This document shows positions 25,165 through 34,674 of a stretch of DNA of 40,884 nt, piece by piece. Positions within the stretch are counted from its first letter, which is position 1. Each line of letters opens with the position of its first letter. The translations under genes and the position numbers were made by a program. This DNA comes from Streptomyces glaucescens (GTDB lineage Bacteria; Actinomycetota; Actinomycetes; Streptomycetales; Streptomycetaceae). Under the pieces are notes generated by a model that saw nothing but the letters and a program-made list of their open reading frames with translations, did no database searches and was not told the origin of the DNA. The stretch covers positions 1 to 40,884 of the forward strand of contig NZ_MUND01000279.1 of the NCBI RefSeq assembly GCF_002154375.1, written 5' to 3'.

Positions 25165-27210
25165 ATGGATGCCATCACTCTGGGAATCGGCGTACTCGTC
25201 GCCGTTGTCCTGCTCGTCGCCGTCGCCGTGCTGTTCGTGGTCAGCCGGCTGTTCCGCAAGGTGGAGCAGGGCAAGGCGCTGATCGTGTCGAAGATGCGCA
25301 AGGTCGACGTGACCTTCACCGGCCAGATGGTGCTGCCCGTGCTGCACAAGGCCGAGGTGATGGACATCTCGGTGAAGGCGATCGAGATCACCAGGACCGG
25401 CAAGGACGGTCTGATATGCCAGGACAACATCCGGGCCGACATCCGGATCACGTTTTTCGTGAAGGTGAACAAGACCGCCGAGGACGTCATCAAGGTCGCG
25501 CAGGCGGTGGGAACGGCCCGGGCCAGCGACCGGAACACACTCCAGGAACTGTTCCACGCGAAGTTCTCCGAGGCGCTGAAGACGGTCGGCAAGCAGATGG
25601 ACTTCACCGACCTCTACACCAAGCGCGACGAGCTGCGGTACCGGATCATCGAGGTCATCGGCGTCGACCTCAACGGCTACCACCTGGAGGACGCGGCGAT
25701 CGACTACCTGGAGCAGACGCCGCTGACCCAGCTGGACCCGGCCAACGTCCTCGACGCCCAGGGCATCCGCAAGATCACCGAGCTGACCGCCGCCGAGCAC
25801 GTGCGCACCAACGAGGCGCAGCGCACCGAGGAGAAGGAGATCACCCGGCAGAACGTCGACGCCCGGGAGACCATCCTGGAACTGGAGCGCCGCCAGGCCG
25901 ACGCCGAGATCAAGCAGCGCCGGGAGATCGAGACCGTACGGGCCCGGGAGGAGGCCGAGACCGCGCGGGTCGTGGAGGAGGAGCGGCTGCGCGCCCAGAG
26001 CGCTTTCCTCAGGACCGAGGAGCAGCTGGGGATCCAGCGTGAGAACCAGGCGCGTGAGGTCGCCGTCGCGCAGAAGAACCGCGAGCGGGTCATCGCCATC
26101 GAGAGCGAGCGCATCGAGAAGGACCGGCTGCTGGAGGTCATCGGCCGGGAGCGGGAGACCGAGCTGACCCGGATCGCCGCCGCCAAGGAGGTCGAGGCGG
26201 AGAAGCGGGAGATCGCCGAGGTCATCCGCGAGCGGGTCGCCGTGGACCGGACGGTCGCCGAGCAGGAGGAGTCCATCAAGAGGCTGCGGGCGGTCGAGGA
26301 GGCGGAGCGGCAGCGCCAGGCCGTGATCATCGCGGCCGAGGCGGAGGCGCAGGAGCGGCTGGTGAAGGACATCAAGGCCGCCGAGGCCGCCGAGCAGGCC
26401 GCGATCCACCGGGCGGCGGAGGAGCTGACGCTGGCCGAGGCCCGTCACAAGGCCGCCGACATGGACGCCCGCGCCAAGGTCCGCCTCGCCGAGGGCATCC
26501 AGGCGGAGGCCGCGGCCGAGGGCCTGGCCGCCGTCCAGGTACGGGAGAAGGAGGCCGACGTCATCGAGAAGGCCGGCCGAGCGGAGGCCGGGGCCACCGA
26601 GGCACGGCTGCGCGCCGAAGCGGCCGGCAGTCGGGAGAAGGCCCTCGCCGAGGCCACCGCCATCGGCGAGAAACTCAGGGCCGAGGCCGCGGGCCTCACC
26701 GAGAAGGCCGCCGCGATGGCCGCGCTGGACGAGGCGTCCCGCAGCCACGAGGAGTACCGCCTGCGCCTGGAGGCCGAGAAGGACATCCGGCTCGCCGGTC
26801 TGGACGTGCAGCGGCAGGTCGCCGAGGCACAGGCCACGGTGCTCGCCACCGGACTGGAGAACGCGGACATCAGCATCGTCGGCGGCGAGTCCGTCTTCTT
26901 CGACCGGCTCCTGCAGTCGATCTCGCTCGGCAAGGCCGTGGACGGATTCGTGGACAACTCGCAGACGGCCAGGACGCTGGCCGGACCCTGGCTGGACGGC
27001 TCCGCCTCCTTCACCGAGGACCTGGCGAAGGTACTCGGCTCCGTCTCCACCGCCGACGTGCAGAACCTGACCGTGTCCGCCCTGCTCATGAAGCTGATGC
27101 CGGCCGGGTCGGGGCAGCTGGAGGAGCTCATCGGCAAGGCGCGGCAGCTGGGCCTGGCCGACATGCCCGTCGCCGAGCTCGCCGGTCTGGACGGCGCGGC
27201 CAAGAGCTGA
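25165..27210 (+). CDS. flotillin/SPFH-domain protein (YqiK type)
   Basis: A 681-residue flotillin. An N-terminal membrane helix (residues about 4-27, VLVAVVLLVAVAVLFVVSRL) anchors it. An SPFH/band-7 domain (about 30-210) includes KALIVSKMRKVDVTFTGQ and QLDPANVLDAQGIRKITELT. A very long charged coiled coil (about 215-580) with repeated Glu/Ala/Arg heptads follows, then a C-terminal oligomerisation-type region (ISIVGGESVFFDRLLQSISL). Flotillins form large cage- or ring-like assemblies that scaffold membrane microdomains. The start ATG follows a weak AG-rich region. It is the middle gene of the set with the YqiJ-like protein and the giant ATPase. Confidence 0.94.
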   Translation: MDAITLGIGVLVAVVLLVAVAVLFVVSRLFRKVEQGKALIVSKMRKVDVTFTGQMVLPVLHKAEVMDISVKAIEITRTGKDGLICQDNIRADIRITFFVKVNKTAEDVIKVAQAVGTARASDRNTLQELFHAKFSEALKTVGKQMDFTDLYTKRDELRYRIIEVIGVDLNGYHLEDAAIDYLEQTPLTQLDPANVLDAQGIRKITELTAAEHVRTNEAQRTEEKEITRQNVDARETILELERRQADAEIKQRREIETVRAREEAETARVVEEERLRAQSAFLRTEEQLGIQRENQAREVAVAQKNRERVIAIESERIEKDRLLEVIGRERETELTRIAAAKEVEAEKREIAEVIRERVAVDRTVAEQEESIKRLRAVEEAERQRQAVIIAAEAEAQERLVKDIKAAEAAEQAAIHRAAEELTLAEARHKAADMDARAKVRLAEGIQAEAAAEGLAAVQVREKEADVIEKAGRAEAGATEARLRAEAAGSREKALAEATAIGEKLRAEAAGLTEKAAAMAALDEASRSHEEYRLRLEAEKDIRLAGLDVQRQVAEAQATVLATGLENADISIVGGESVFFDRLLQSISLGKAVDGFVDNSQTARTLAGPWLDGSASFTEDLAKVLGSVSTADVQNLTVSALLMKLMPAGSGQLEELIGKARQLGLADMPVAELAGLDGAAKS

Positions 27211-27228
27211 CGCACCGTCGAAACAGCT

Positions 27229-27263
27229 TCCGGAGCTGCCGCGCGGGGGGCGGCAGCTCCGGA
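27229..27263 (+). terminator. hairpin between the flotillin and giant ATPase genes
   Basis: TCCGGAGCTGCCGC (27229-27242) pairs perfectly over 14 bases with GCGGCAGCTCCGGA (27250-27263) around a 7-base G-rich loop. It sits 19 bases after the flotillin stop and 30 before the ATPase GTG. It may partly terminate transcription, lowering ATPase expression relative to flotillin. Confidence 0.65.
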
Positions 27264-27293
27264 GACGAACCCACCGATACGAGGAGCGGAACA

Positions 27294-30200
27294 GTGACAG
27301 GGACCGGGACGGAAAGCGGTCTGGACGCCGGTACGTACGAGGTCCTGCGCGATCGCCTCCGGGCCCGGGCCGCTGAGCTGGCGCGGCGTGCCGACGCCCT
27401 CGACACCGCCCGCGCGCAGACCTTCGGAGCCGGTGAACTCGCCCTGGCCGGGACGCGGCACCTCCGCACGGAGCGCAGCCTCGTCGCCCGCGACCTCGTC
27501 GCCGTCGGCGACGCGCTGCTCGTCGGCTACGAGGCCCCGGCCGCCGAGGTCTTCGCCCTGTACGACCGTGATCTGCACCGTCTCCCGGACGATGCCGTTC
27601 CCGGCCTGCTCGACGACCCCGACTTCGTGCGGGAACACGCCGCTCTGCACCGCTACTTCCAGGGTGCGCGGCTCCTTCAGCTCCGCCATGTGGAGGGCAA
27701 ACTGCTCGCCGTGTTCCGGACAGGGGAACAGGCCGACGACATCCGCGTCCTGCGCTGGTCCCTCGCCCCCTCGGGAGAGGTCCGCTTCCTCGACGCCCGC
27801 GGCGAGCGCGACCACGTCCTGCCCGCCCCGCACGACGTCACCTGGATCGGCACCACCCGGGACGACCACGTCCCGGGCCGGCATCCGCACATCACCGTCG
27901 CCGACGGCACGGTCTTCGTCTCGACGGTCGGCGGAGCGCTCACCGTGAAGACCGAGAACGACACCGAGACGGCCGACGGCATCCACAGCGAGCCGGTCGA
28001 CGAGCCGCTGCAGTCCCTCGCGGACGCCGAGGTGGCCTACGCGGTCGTCGGCGCCCTGGTGCTGCTGCGCGTCCGTCCCTACAAGGAGGACACCTGGCGG
28101 CACCTGGTCTTCCACACACTCACCGGGTCCGTCGTCCGGCTGGACGGGATCGGGCAGTCGTGCCGTCGGCTTCCCGACGACCACGGCATCGTCTTCCCCG
28201 GCGGCTACTGCCTCGCCACGGGTGCGGTGAAGACCTTCGACACGGACGTCTCGGGCCTGGAGTTCGAGCGTGCGATCCGCTCGCCCGACGGCGAGGACGT
28301 GCTGTTCGCCTTCCACGCCCGCGCGACGGGCCGCGCCCTCCTGTTTCCGTACAACCTGATCCGCAAGGAGGTCGCCGCCCCGCTCTCCTGCCATGGGTAC
28401 GCGCTCTTCGACGACGGCACCCTCACCCTGCTGCGCGCGGAGGCCGGCGAGCCCGCAAGGACGCACCCGGTTCAGGTCTGGAGCACGCCGTACGTCTCCG
28501 ACACCCACACCGCGGCGGTGGGGGACGGACCGCTCGCCCGCATCGGCAACGCCGACCTCGTGCGCGGCATCTCCGCCTGTCTCGCCGTCGCCCGGCAGGC
28601 CACGGAGACCACCGCCACCGCCGAGCTGTACGAGTCTCTGGTCGCCGCCTGCACCCGGGCCGCCGACCGCTTCCACTGGCTGGGCGACGCGGACGCCGGC
28701 GATCTGCGCACCCCGCTGGAGGAGGTGCGGGCCACGGCGCAGCAGGTGCTGGCGGAGTTCGCGACCGTACAGGCCCTCACCCGGCAGGCGGCCGAAGCAC
28801 TCGCGGAGGCGACCGGGGAACTGCGGCGTCTGGTGCGCAGGGTCCGCGGGGAGGCGCCCGCCACCACGGGGGAATGGATCGAGCGGATCACCGGACTGCG
28901 CCGGGCACAAGGCCACTTGGCAACCCTCAAGGAGATGCGCTACGCGGACACCGACGCCATCGACGCGCTCGCCGAGGACGCGGAGGCCCACATCGTCTCC
29001 ACCGCGCGGCGCGCCGTGGACTTCCTCCGCCGCGACGACGCGTTCAGCGCCCACCACGCGGAAGTCGAGCGCCTCACCACCGAGGCCGAGGCGATCACCA
29101 CGGCTGCCGCGGCCGCACCGGTGGCCGAGCGGCTCGACGCCCAGGTCCTCGGGCTGCAAGCCCTCACGGAGGTCGTCACCGGCCTGGACATCGGCGACGC
29201 CACCGTTCGGACCGCCATCCTGGAACGGATCGCCGAGGTGCTGGGCGGTCTCAACCGCGCCCGCGCGACCCTCGCCGCGCGCCGCCGCGAGCTGATGGAC
29301 CGGGAGGGGCGCGCGGAGTTCGCCGCCGAGTTCGCGCTGCTCGCCCAGTCGGTCACCGGCGCCCTGACCGCCGCGGACACTCCGGAGACGTGCGACGCGC
29401 AGCTTGCCCGGCTGTTGCTCCGGCTGGACATCCTGGAGTCACGCTTCGCCGATCATGACGGCTTCCTGGCCGAGATCACCGACAAGCGCACCGAGGTCCA
29501 CGACACGTTCTCGGCGCGCAGGCAGACACTCCAGGACGCCCGGGCCCGGCGCACGGAGCGTCTCGCCGCGTCAGCCGGGCGCGTCCTGGAGACCATCGCC
29601 CGGCGCGTGAGCGGCCTGGACAGCATCGACGCGGTCAACACCTGCTTCGCCTCCGACCCCATGGCCGTCAAGGTCCGGCGCACCACCGACGAACTGCGCG
29701 AACTCGGCGACCACGTGCGGGCGGAAGAGCTGGAGGGGCGCCTCAAGGCCGCCCGGCAGGAGGCCGTCCGGGCACTGCGGGACCGTGCAGAGCTGTTCGC
29801 GGACGGTGGTGACACCATCCGCCTGGGGAGCCACCGGTTCGCCGTGAACACCCGTCCTCCGGAACTGACCCTCGTACCACACGCGGACGGGAGCATGGCG
29901 TTCGCGCTGACCGGCACGGACTACCGGCGCCCGGTCACCGATCCCGGGTTCGCGGACACCCGTGCCCACTGGGATCAGTTCCTGCCCTCCGAGAACGCCG
30001 ACGTCTACCGGGCCGAACACCTGGCGGCACGGCTCCTGGCCGAGCACGGCGCCGGTGCCCTGGCGGGGGCGGACCTCGCGACACTCGTGCGGGAGGCGGC
30101 CGAGGCCGCGTACGACGAAGGGTACGAACGCGGCGTCCACGACCACGACGCGACCGCCGTCCTCTCCGCACTTCTCGGGCTGTACGAGCAGGCCGGGCTG

Positions 30201-32135
30201 CTGCGTTACCCGGCCGCCGACCGCGCCGCCGCCCAGCTGTTCTGGGCCCACGGGACGGATCCCGAGGCCCGGCAGGCATGGGCACGGGAGGCCGTCATGC
30301 TGGTAAGGGCACGGGAGACGTTCGGCGCCGCACCGGCGATGGAGGCGCTGCGTGCCGAACTCGCCGAGGCGGGGCAGCTGTCCGGCCGCGCCGCCGAGTA
30401 CCTGGTCGAGGAGCTGTCCTCCGGCGAGTCCTTCGCCGCGGGCCCGGCGGCGCGCACGTTGCTGGACAAGTTCCGCAGGGCGGCCGGCTCCACGCCGTAC
30501 GACGAGGACGTCCGCGACCGGCTCTCGGCGGGCGACCTGGCGTCCGCGCGGCGTCTGGTGGAGGGCTGGCTCGCCTCGTACGCCGCCTCGTGCGGCGAGG
30601 TGGTCGACGACGGGGACCTCGCCGAAGCCGTGGCGATCGAGGTCTGCCCCGGCCTGGACCGCTACGACCTGGACGGACCGGTCGCGGCGCGCGTGGAGGG
30701 CATGCTCGGCTCCCACCCGCGGATCGACCGCCGTGCCCTGCCCTTGCGTCTCGACGAGTTCCTGGCCAGGACGGCGGACTTCGCCACTCGCGTGGTTCCC
30801 GGATTCCGCGCCTACCAGCAGCGCAGGAACGCACTCCTCGCCGCCGAGCGGCGCCGTCTGCGGCTGGACGAACACCGCCCGCGCGTCATGTCCTCCTTCG
30901 TGCGCAACCGTCTCGTCGACGAGGTGTACCTGCCGCTGATCGGTGACAACCTCGCCAAACAGCTCGGCGCCACCGGAGACGGCAAGCGCACCGACAACCA
31001 CGGCCTGCTGCTGCTCGTCTCACCACCCGGCTACGGCAAGACGACCCTCATGGAGTACGTCGCCGACCGTCTCGGCCTGCTCCTCGTGAAAGTCGACGGA
31101 CCCGCCCTCGGGCACGGTGTCACCTCCCTCGACCCTGCCGAGGCCCCCAACGCCACCGCCCGTCACGAACTCGCGAAGATCGACTTCGCGCTGACGGCGG
31201 GCAACAACGTCCTGCTGTACCTGGACGACATCCAGCACACCTCGCCCGAGCTGCTGCAGAAGTTCATCCCGCTGTGCGACACCACCCGCACCCTGGACGG
31301 CCACGACCTGCGCGGCAAGCGCTTCGCCGTCTGCATGGCCGGCAACCCGTACACCGAGTCCGGGCAGCGCTTCCACATCCCCGACATGCTCGCCAACCGC
31401 GCCGACGTCTGGAACCTCGGCGACGTCCTGACCGGCAAGGAGGACGCCTTCGCGCTGAGCTTCATCGAGAACGCCCTCACCTCCCACCCCGTCACGGCCC
31501 CCCTCGCCGGGCGAGACCGTGCCGACCTGGAACTGCTGGTACGCCTCGCCGCCGACGACCCGACCGCCCGGCGCGACCGGCTGACCCATCCCTACTCCCC
31601 CGCCGAACTCGACCGCGTCATCGCCGTCCTGCGCCACTTGCTCACCGCCCGTGAAACGGTCCTCGCCGTCAACGCCGCCTACATCGCCTCCGCCGCCCAG
31701 GCCGAAGAGACCCGTACCGAACCGCCCTTCAGGCTCCAGGGCTCCTACCGCAACATGAACAAGATCGCGGCGCGGGTCTCCCCGGTCATGAACGACACCG
31801 AACTGGCCGCCGTGATCGAGGACCACTACACCGGCGAGGCCCAGACCCTCACCGCCGGCGCGGAGGCCAACCTCCTCAAGCTGGCCGCCCTGCGCGGCTC
31901 GCTCACCGGCGAACAGGAGGCTCGCTGGGCAGCCATCACGTCGGCGTACGTCCGAGCACAGGCCCTCGGCGGCTCCGGCGACGACGCCCTCGGCCGGGCC
32001 GTCGCCGCCCTGAGCCTGCTCGCAGACCGCGTCGCCGCCGTCGAGAGAGCCATCACGCGCGCCACCGACCCCCGCCACCTGCTCAGCCATCCAGTGGGCC
32101 GACACGCGGCCCACCCCGAAGGCCACACGGGCTGA
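27294..32135 (+). CDS. giant AAA+ ATPase, DNA-repair-ATPase (DUF3686-like) type
   Basis: A 1,613-residue protein from a GTG preceded by GAGGAGCGG. The N-terminal third (about 30-430) is beta-rich with repeating strand-turn segments (HPHITVADGTVFVSTVGGAL; DGEDVLFAFHARATGRALLF) and suggests a propeller-like or DUF3686-type domain. A long helical/coiled-coil middle follows (about 440-860), and then a helical region to about 1200. The AAA+ core has Walker A PPGYGKTT (1244-1251), Walker B-like LLYLDD (1307-1312) and sensor region FAVCMAGNPYTESGQRF. I infer a cytosolic remodelling ATPase working with the membrane flotillin. Its annotation as a DNA-repair ATPase rests on distant similarity and is not evidence of repair. 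Confidence 0.85.
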   Translation: MTGTGTESGLDAGTYEVLRDRLRARAAELARRADALDTARAQTFGAGELALAGTRHLRTERSLVARDLVAVGDALLVGYEAPAAEVFALYDRDLHRLPDDAVPGLLDDPDFVREHAALHRYFQGARLLQLRHVEGKLLAVFRTGEQADDIRVLRWSLAPSGEVRFLDARGERDHVLPAPHDVTWIGTTRDDHVPGRHPHITVADGTVFVSTVGGALTVKTENDTETADGIHSEPVDEPLQSLADAEVAYAVVGALVLLRVRPYKEDTWRHLVFHTLTGSVVRLDGIGQSCRRLPDDHGIVFPGGYCLATGAVKTFDTDVSGLEFERAIRSPDGEDVLFAFHARATGRALLFPYNLIRKEVAAPLSCHGYALFDDGTLTLLRAEAGEPARTHPVQVWSTPYVSDTHTAAVGDGPLARIGNADLVRGISACLAVARQATETTATAELYESLVAACTRAADRFHWLGDADAGDLRTPLEEVRATAQQVLAEFATVQALTRQAAEALAEATGELRRLVRRVRGEAPATTGEWIERITGLRRAQGHLATLKEMRYADTDAIDALAEDAEAHIVSTARRAVDFLRRDDAFSAHHAEVERLTTEAEAITTAAAAAPVAERLDAQVLGLQALTEVVTGLDIGDATVRTAILERIAEVLGGLNRARATLAARRRELMDREGRAEFAAEFALLAQSVTGALTAADTPETCDAQLARLLLRLDILESRFADHDGFLAEITDKRTEVHDTFSARRQTLQDARARRTERLAASAGRVLETIARRVSGLDSIDAVNTCFASDPMAVKVRRTTDELRELGDHVRAEELEGRLKAARQEAVRALRDRAELFADGGDTIRLGSHRFAVNTRPPELTLVPHADGSMAFALTGTDYRRPVTDPGFADTRAHWDQFLPSENADVYRAEHLAARLLAEHGAGALAGADLATLVREAAEAAYDEGYERGVHDHDATAVLSALLGLYEQAGLLRYPAADRAAAQLFWAHGTDPEARQAWAREAVMLVRARETFGAAPAMEALRAELAEAGQLSGRAAEYLVEELSSGESFAAGPAARTLLDKFRRAAGSTPYDEDVRDRLSAGDLASARRLVEGWLASYAASCGEVVDDGDLAEAVAIEVCPGLDRYDLDGPVAARVEGMLGSHPRIDRRALPLRLDEFLARTADFATRVVPGFRAYQQRRNALLAAERRRLRLDEHRPRVMSSFVRNRLVDEVYLPLIGDNLAKQLGATGDGKRTDNHGLLLLVSPPGYGKTTLMEYVADRLGLLLVKVDGPALGHGVTSLDPAEAPNATARHELAKIDFALTAGNNVLLYLDDIQHTSPELLQKFIPLCDTTRTLDGHDLRGKRFAVCMAGNPYTESGQRFHIPDMLANRADVWNLGDVLTGKEDAFALSFIENALTSHPVTAPLAGRDRADLELLVRLAADDPTARRDRLTHPYSPAELDRVIAVLRHLLTARETVLAVNAAYIASAAQAEETRTEPPFRLQGSYRNMNKIAARVSPVMNDTELAAVIEDHYTGEAQTLTAGAEANLLKLAALRGSLTGEQEARWAAITSAYVRAQALGGSGDDALGRAVAALSLLADRVAAVERAITRATDPRHLLSHPVGRHAAHPEGHTG

Positions 32136-32234
32136 TGCCACACACTCCGTGAACCGGTGCGCCGCCTCGCGGACGAGCTGTTATTGGGGCTGCTCGTCGG
32201 ACGACTCTAAGCCCTGTGGGACTCGCACGCTTTA

Positions 32235-33119
32235 CTGATCATTTCAGAACGAGTTTGGTTCAGGGACTTGGCAGTTGGGCTGGTGGGCGGCACAGTTCTG
32301 GGGGTGTCGGATGATCTTGTGCCTGCTGATCTGTGGGAACGTGTCGCACCGCTTCTCCCTCCTCGCCCGCCGCGGCGTCGGCGCTATCCGGGCCGGCTGC
32401 CGGCGGATGACCGTGCGGCTCTGCGCGGGATCGTCTACGTCCTGCGCACGGGTGTGACCGGGCGGACGTGCCGACCGAGACGATCGGCTGCAGCGGGGTG
32501 ACGTGCTGGCGGCGCCTGCGGGACTGGACCGAGGCCGGCGTATGGCCCCGCCTGCACAAGATCCTCCTCGCGGAACTCCGCAGAGCCGGCCTGCTGGACA
32601 TGGAGGACGCCGCGGTCGACGCCTCGCACGTCCGGGCCCTCAAAGGGGGGCTCACACCGGACCTTCGCCGGTCGACCGCGGCCGCCTGGGCAGCAAGCAC
32701 CACCTGATCACCGACCGGCACGGAACACCTCTTGCGGTATCGCTGACCAGCGGAAACCGTCACGACGTCACCCAGCTCATACCCCTGCTGGACGCGATCC
32801 CCCGCATCCGCGGCCTGGTGGGTCGGCCTCGTCACCGGGTGCGGCGGCTGTTCGCCGACCGCGGTTACGACTACGACAAGCACCGACGACTCCTCCGCGC
32901 TCGCGGCATCACGCCGAAGATCGCCCGCAAGGGCACCGCCCACGGATCCGGCCTGGGCAAGACCAGGTGGGTCATCGAGCGCACCTTCGCCTGGCTCCAC
33001 CAGTTCAAACGCCTGCGGACCCGCTACGAGATACGCGCCGACCTCCACCTCGGACTGCTCCAACTCGCCTCAGCATCATCTGCTTGCGACGACTCCGAAC
33101 CTCATTCTGGAATGATCAG
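32235..33119 (+). mobile_element. decayed IS5-family insertion sequence, 885 bases
   Basis: The left end starts CTGATCATTTCAGAACGAG and the right end, read inward, starts CTGATCATTCCAGAATGAG: 17 of 19 match. TTA is directly repeated at 32232-32234 and 33120-33122, the TNA-type target duplication of the IS1031/IS427-like branch of IS5. The transposase inside is broken, so the copy is not autonomous. Confidence 0.88.
32304..33119 (+). pseudogene. IS5-family transposase, frameshifted
   Basis: The product begins at a GTG (VSDDLVPADLWERVAPLLPP) and is homologous throughout to Streptomyces IS5-family DDE transposases. The frame changes about 32465 (after TGVT), about 32645 (after HVRALKGG) and about 33073 (after LLQLA). 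Each change is explained by one missing base relative to the intact reading. The pieces carry the DDE-type landmarks: DMEDAAVDASHVRALKGG, LFADRGYDYDKHRRLL and GLGKTRWVIERTFAWLHQF. The normal TGA after RTSF has also become TGG, so the last frame runs out of the element. It has no function unless programmed frameshifting rescued all three sites, which is implausible. Confidence 0.88.
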
Positions 33120-33749
33120 TTAGTCATCGGCGCCCAGGGTTGCCCGACGAGGTTGTGGCGCGCCGAGCGTCGGGGCGGGGGCCGGCGACGTGGTCTGGCT
33201 TGCCGCCAACCGGGTCGCGCCGCGCACCTGCCGGTCCAGCCAACGCCTTTCCGACCGGGGGTAGTGCTTCCTGTACTCCAGCGAGCCCCACCGGACTCCT
33301 CGCCAGAGCCGATAGCAGCCACGGACCAACGGTTCCGCGACAAGCACGAGCACCCCAGTAACGGTGACGTAGAACGATGACCTCGCCAACTCTGACGCCG
33401 GTCCGGGGTGGGCCGTCCCGGTCCACGCGAGGATGCGCATCTGCTGTACTAACAGCAACGCGCACGTCGCCGACCAGATCAAACTGGCCACGGCGTTGGC
33501 CCGGGTCCGCCGACGCAGTTCGTCACGCTGCTCTTGCAACCGGACGAGGGACTCCGGTGACGGTTCAGTGCCTAGGCGCCGCTGGTCGAGCAAGAGCGCC
33601 TTGGCCTCGGCCTGCTCGCGCGTTGCGGCAAGCATCCTGTCGCCCACCCGCTTGGTCAGCCCGGTGTACTGGACCGTCCCCACCAGCAGGACAGCCGCGT
33701 TGATCGTCGTCACAATGGCGGCGTAATCGTTACTCATCGCCCAGACCAT
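33120..33749 (-). CDS. hypothetical three-span membrane protein
   Basis: A 209-residue protein with three hydrophobic segments: IVTTINAAVLLVGTVQYTG near the N-terminus, ASLIWSATCALLLVQQMRIL in the middle, and SSFYVTVTGVLVLVAEPLV. Between the first two lies a charged helix (about 35-85) that may form a coiled coil. The C-terminus is long, basic and Pro/Ala rich. I do not recognise a family. The ATG at 33749 follows GGGGGAC; an ATG at 33737 is also possible. A TTA codon at 33450-33452 marks it as possibly bldA-dependent. Its TAA stop is part of the IS5 target duplication, so the insertion left the protein intact. Confidence 0.65.
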   Translation of the reverse strand: MVWAMSNDYAAIVTTINAAVLLVGTVQYTGLTKRVGDRMLAATREQAEAKALLLDQRRLGTEPSPESLVRLQEQRDELRRRTRANAVASLIWSATCALLLVQQMRILAWTGTAHPGPASELARSSFYVTVTGVLVLVAEPLVRGCYRLWRGVRWGSLEYRKHYPRSERRWLDRQVRGATRLAASQTTSPAPAPTLGAPQPRRATLGADD

Positions 33750-34320
33750 GTACGTCCCCCAACGTCCTCGCGGCGATCTGCGTCACGTCAGCATCCGACA
33801 CGTTCCTTCCCTGCGCAGTGCTACGTAACGCCAAACAAGAGCCCGCGGCCGAGACACGATGGGCGCTGGTCCGCGGGCCGCCGAGCACTGTGCAGCGCGA
33901 GGGCGGCAGCGTCACCCGCCCGCGTCCCACGCCGCCCGGAAGGGCGGCCTGGGGCGTGGGGGGGAAAGGCCGGGTGAGGCCCGCAGTGTGGGCCTCGTGG
34001 ATCAGGAGCTCCTGCCGTCTGCCGGCCCACCGCAGGCCGTACACAGGCCGCATGAGACGCAGCCGAGAAGAGACCGCACCGCAGGATCTGCCGGGCGACC
34101 TGTGGCACGCCCTGTCCCAGCTCCACCACACCCAACTGAACGAGACGCTCCGCTCGATCACTGGGGGCATGCATGCCCACTTCACCGGCTCCGGTGTCGC
34201 GCTGGAGGTCACGCTCTGTCAGACAACCGTGCTAGTCGCAGCTTCGGCGAGCGGCTGCGACCAAGGCAGGCCGGCGTGCGGCCGACCACCGCGCTGTCCG
34301 GGGCGCGGCTGCAGGCGTCA
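33750..34320. other. gene-poor stretch
   Basis: About 570 bases with no convincing gene. One plus-strand segment from the ATG at 34051 (MRRSREETAPQDLPGDLWHA, continuing ALSQLHHTQLNETLRSITGG) reads more like protein than its surroundings. It has no ribosome site and dissolves after about 60 codons. It could be the start of a decayed gene. Confidence 0.4.
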
Positions 34321-34530
34321 TCACGTGGGCAGGCTCGTGGTGAGCAGCGTCCGGAGGTACGCGTTGTGTGCCCGCAGGAGCCGGACCGCGCGGTCTGTAC
34401 CGTCGGTCAGGAAGGGCAGGACTGCCAAAGCGGGGACGGTGGCGATGAGGGCCACGAGCAGGGCTGGGACGAGCAGAGCAACTAGCAGCACGCGCCCAAG
34501 CGGGCCGATCAGCAGCGGAAGAAGTGTCAT
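34321..34530 (-). CDS. small membrane protein
   Basis: A 69-residue protein with one long or two close hydrophobic helices (LLIGPLGRVLLVALLVPALL and LVALIATVPALAVLPFL). A polar C-terminal part follows (DGTDRAVRLLRAHNAYLRTL). No family is recognised. The ribosome site is poor: GAGG lies only one base before the ATG, so a slightly different start is possible. The strong match between hydrophobic helix and soluble tail supports it being real. It is divergent from the HTH-WD40 gene, with about 140 bases between. Confidence 0.5.
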   Translation of the reverse strand: MTLLPLLIGPLGRVLLVALLVPALLVALIATVPALAVLPFLTDGTDRAVRLLRAHNAYLRTLLTTSLPT

Positions 34531-34674
34531 GCCTCAAGCACAGCCCGGCCGAGCGCCGTTGGCGTCATGGCACGAACGAGCCCGTACCGAACCGAACTGC
34601 GCCGAACACCGCCGAACGCCGCTGGTACACCGGGCTCTTCCTTATCCTGGTGGGCACGCACCAGGAGGTGACGG

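Noticed and set aside
26445-29159. Minus-strand open frame of about 900 codons across the flotillin and ATPase genes
   Set aside because: Antisense shadow; the first part is Ser/Ala-rich and the second Gly/Val-rich, with no motifs.
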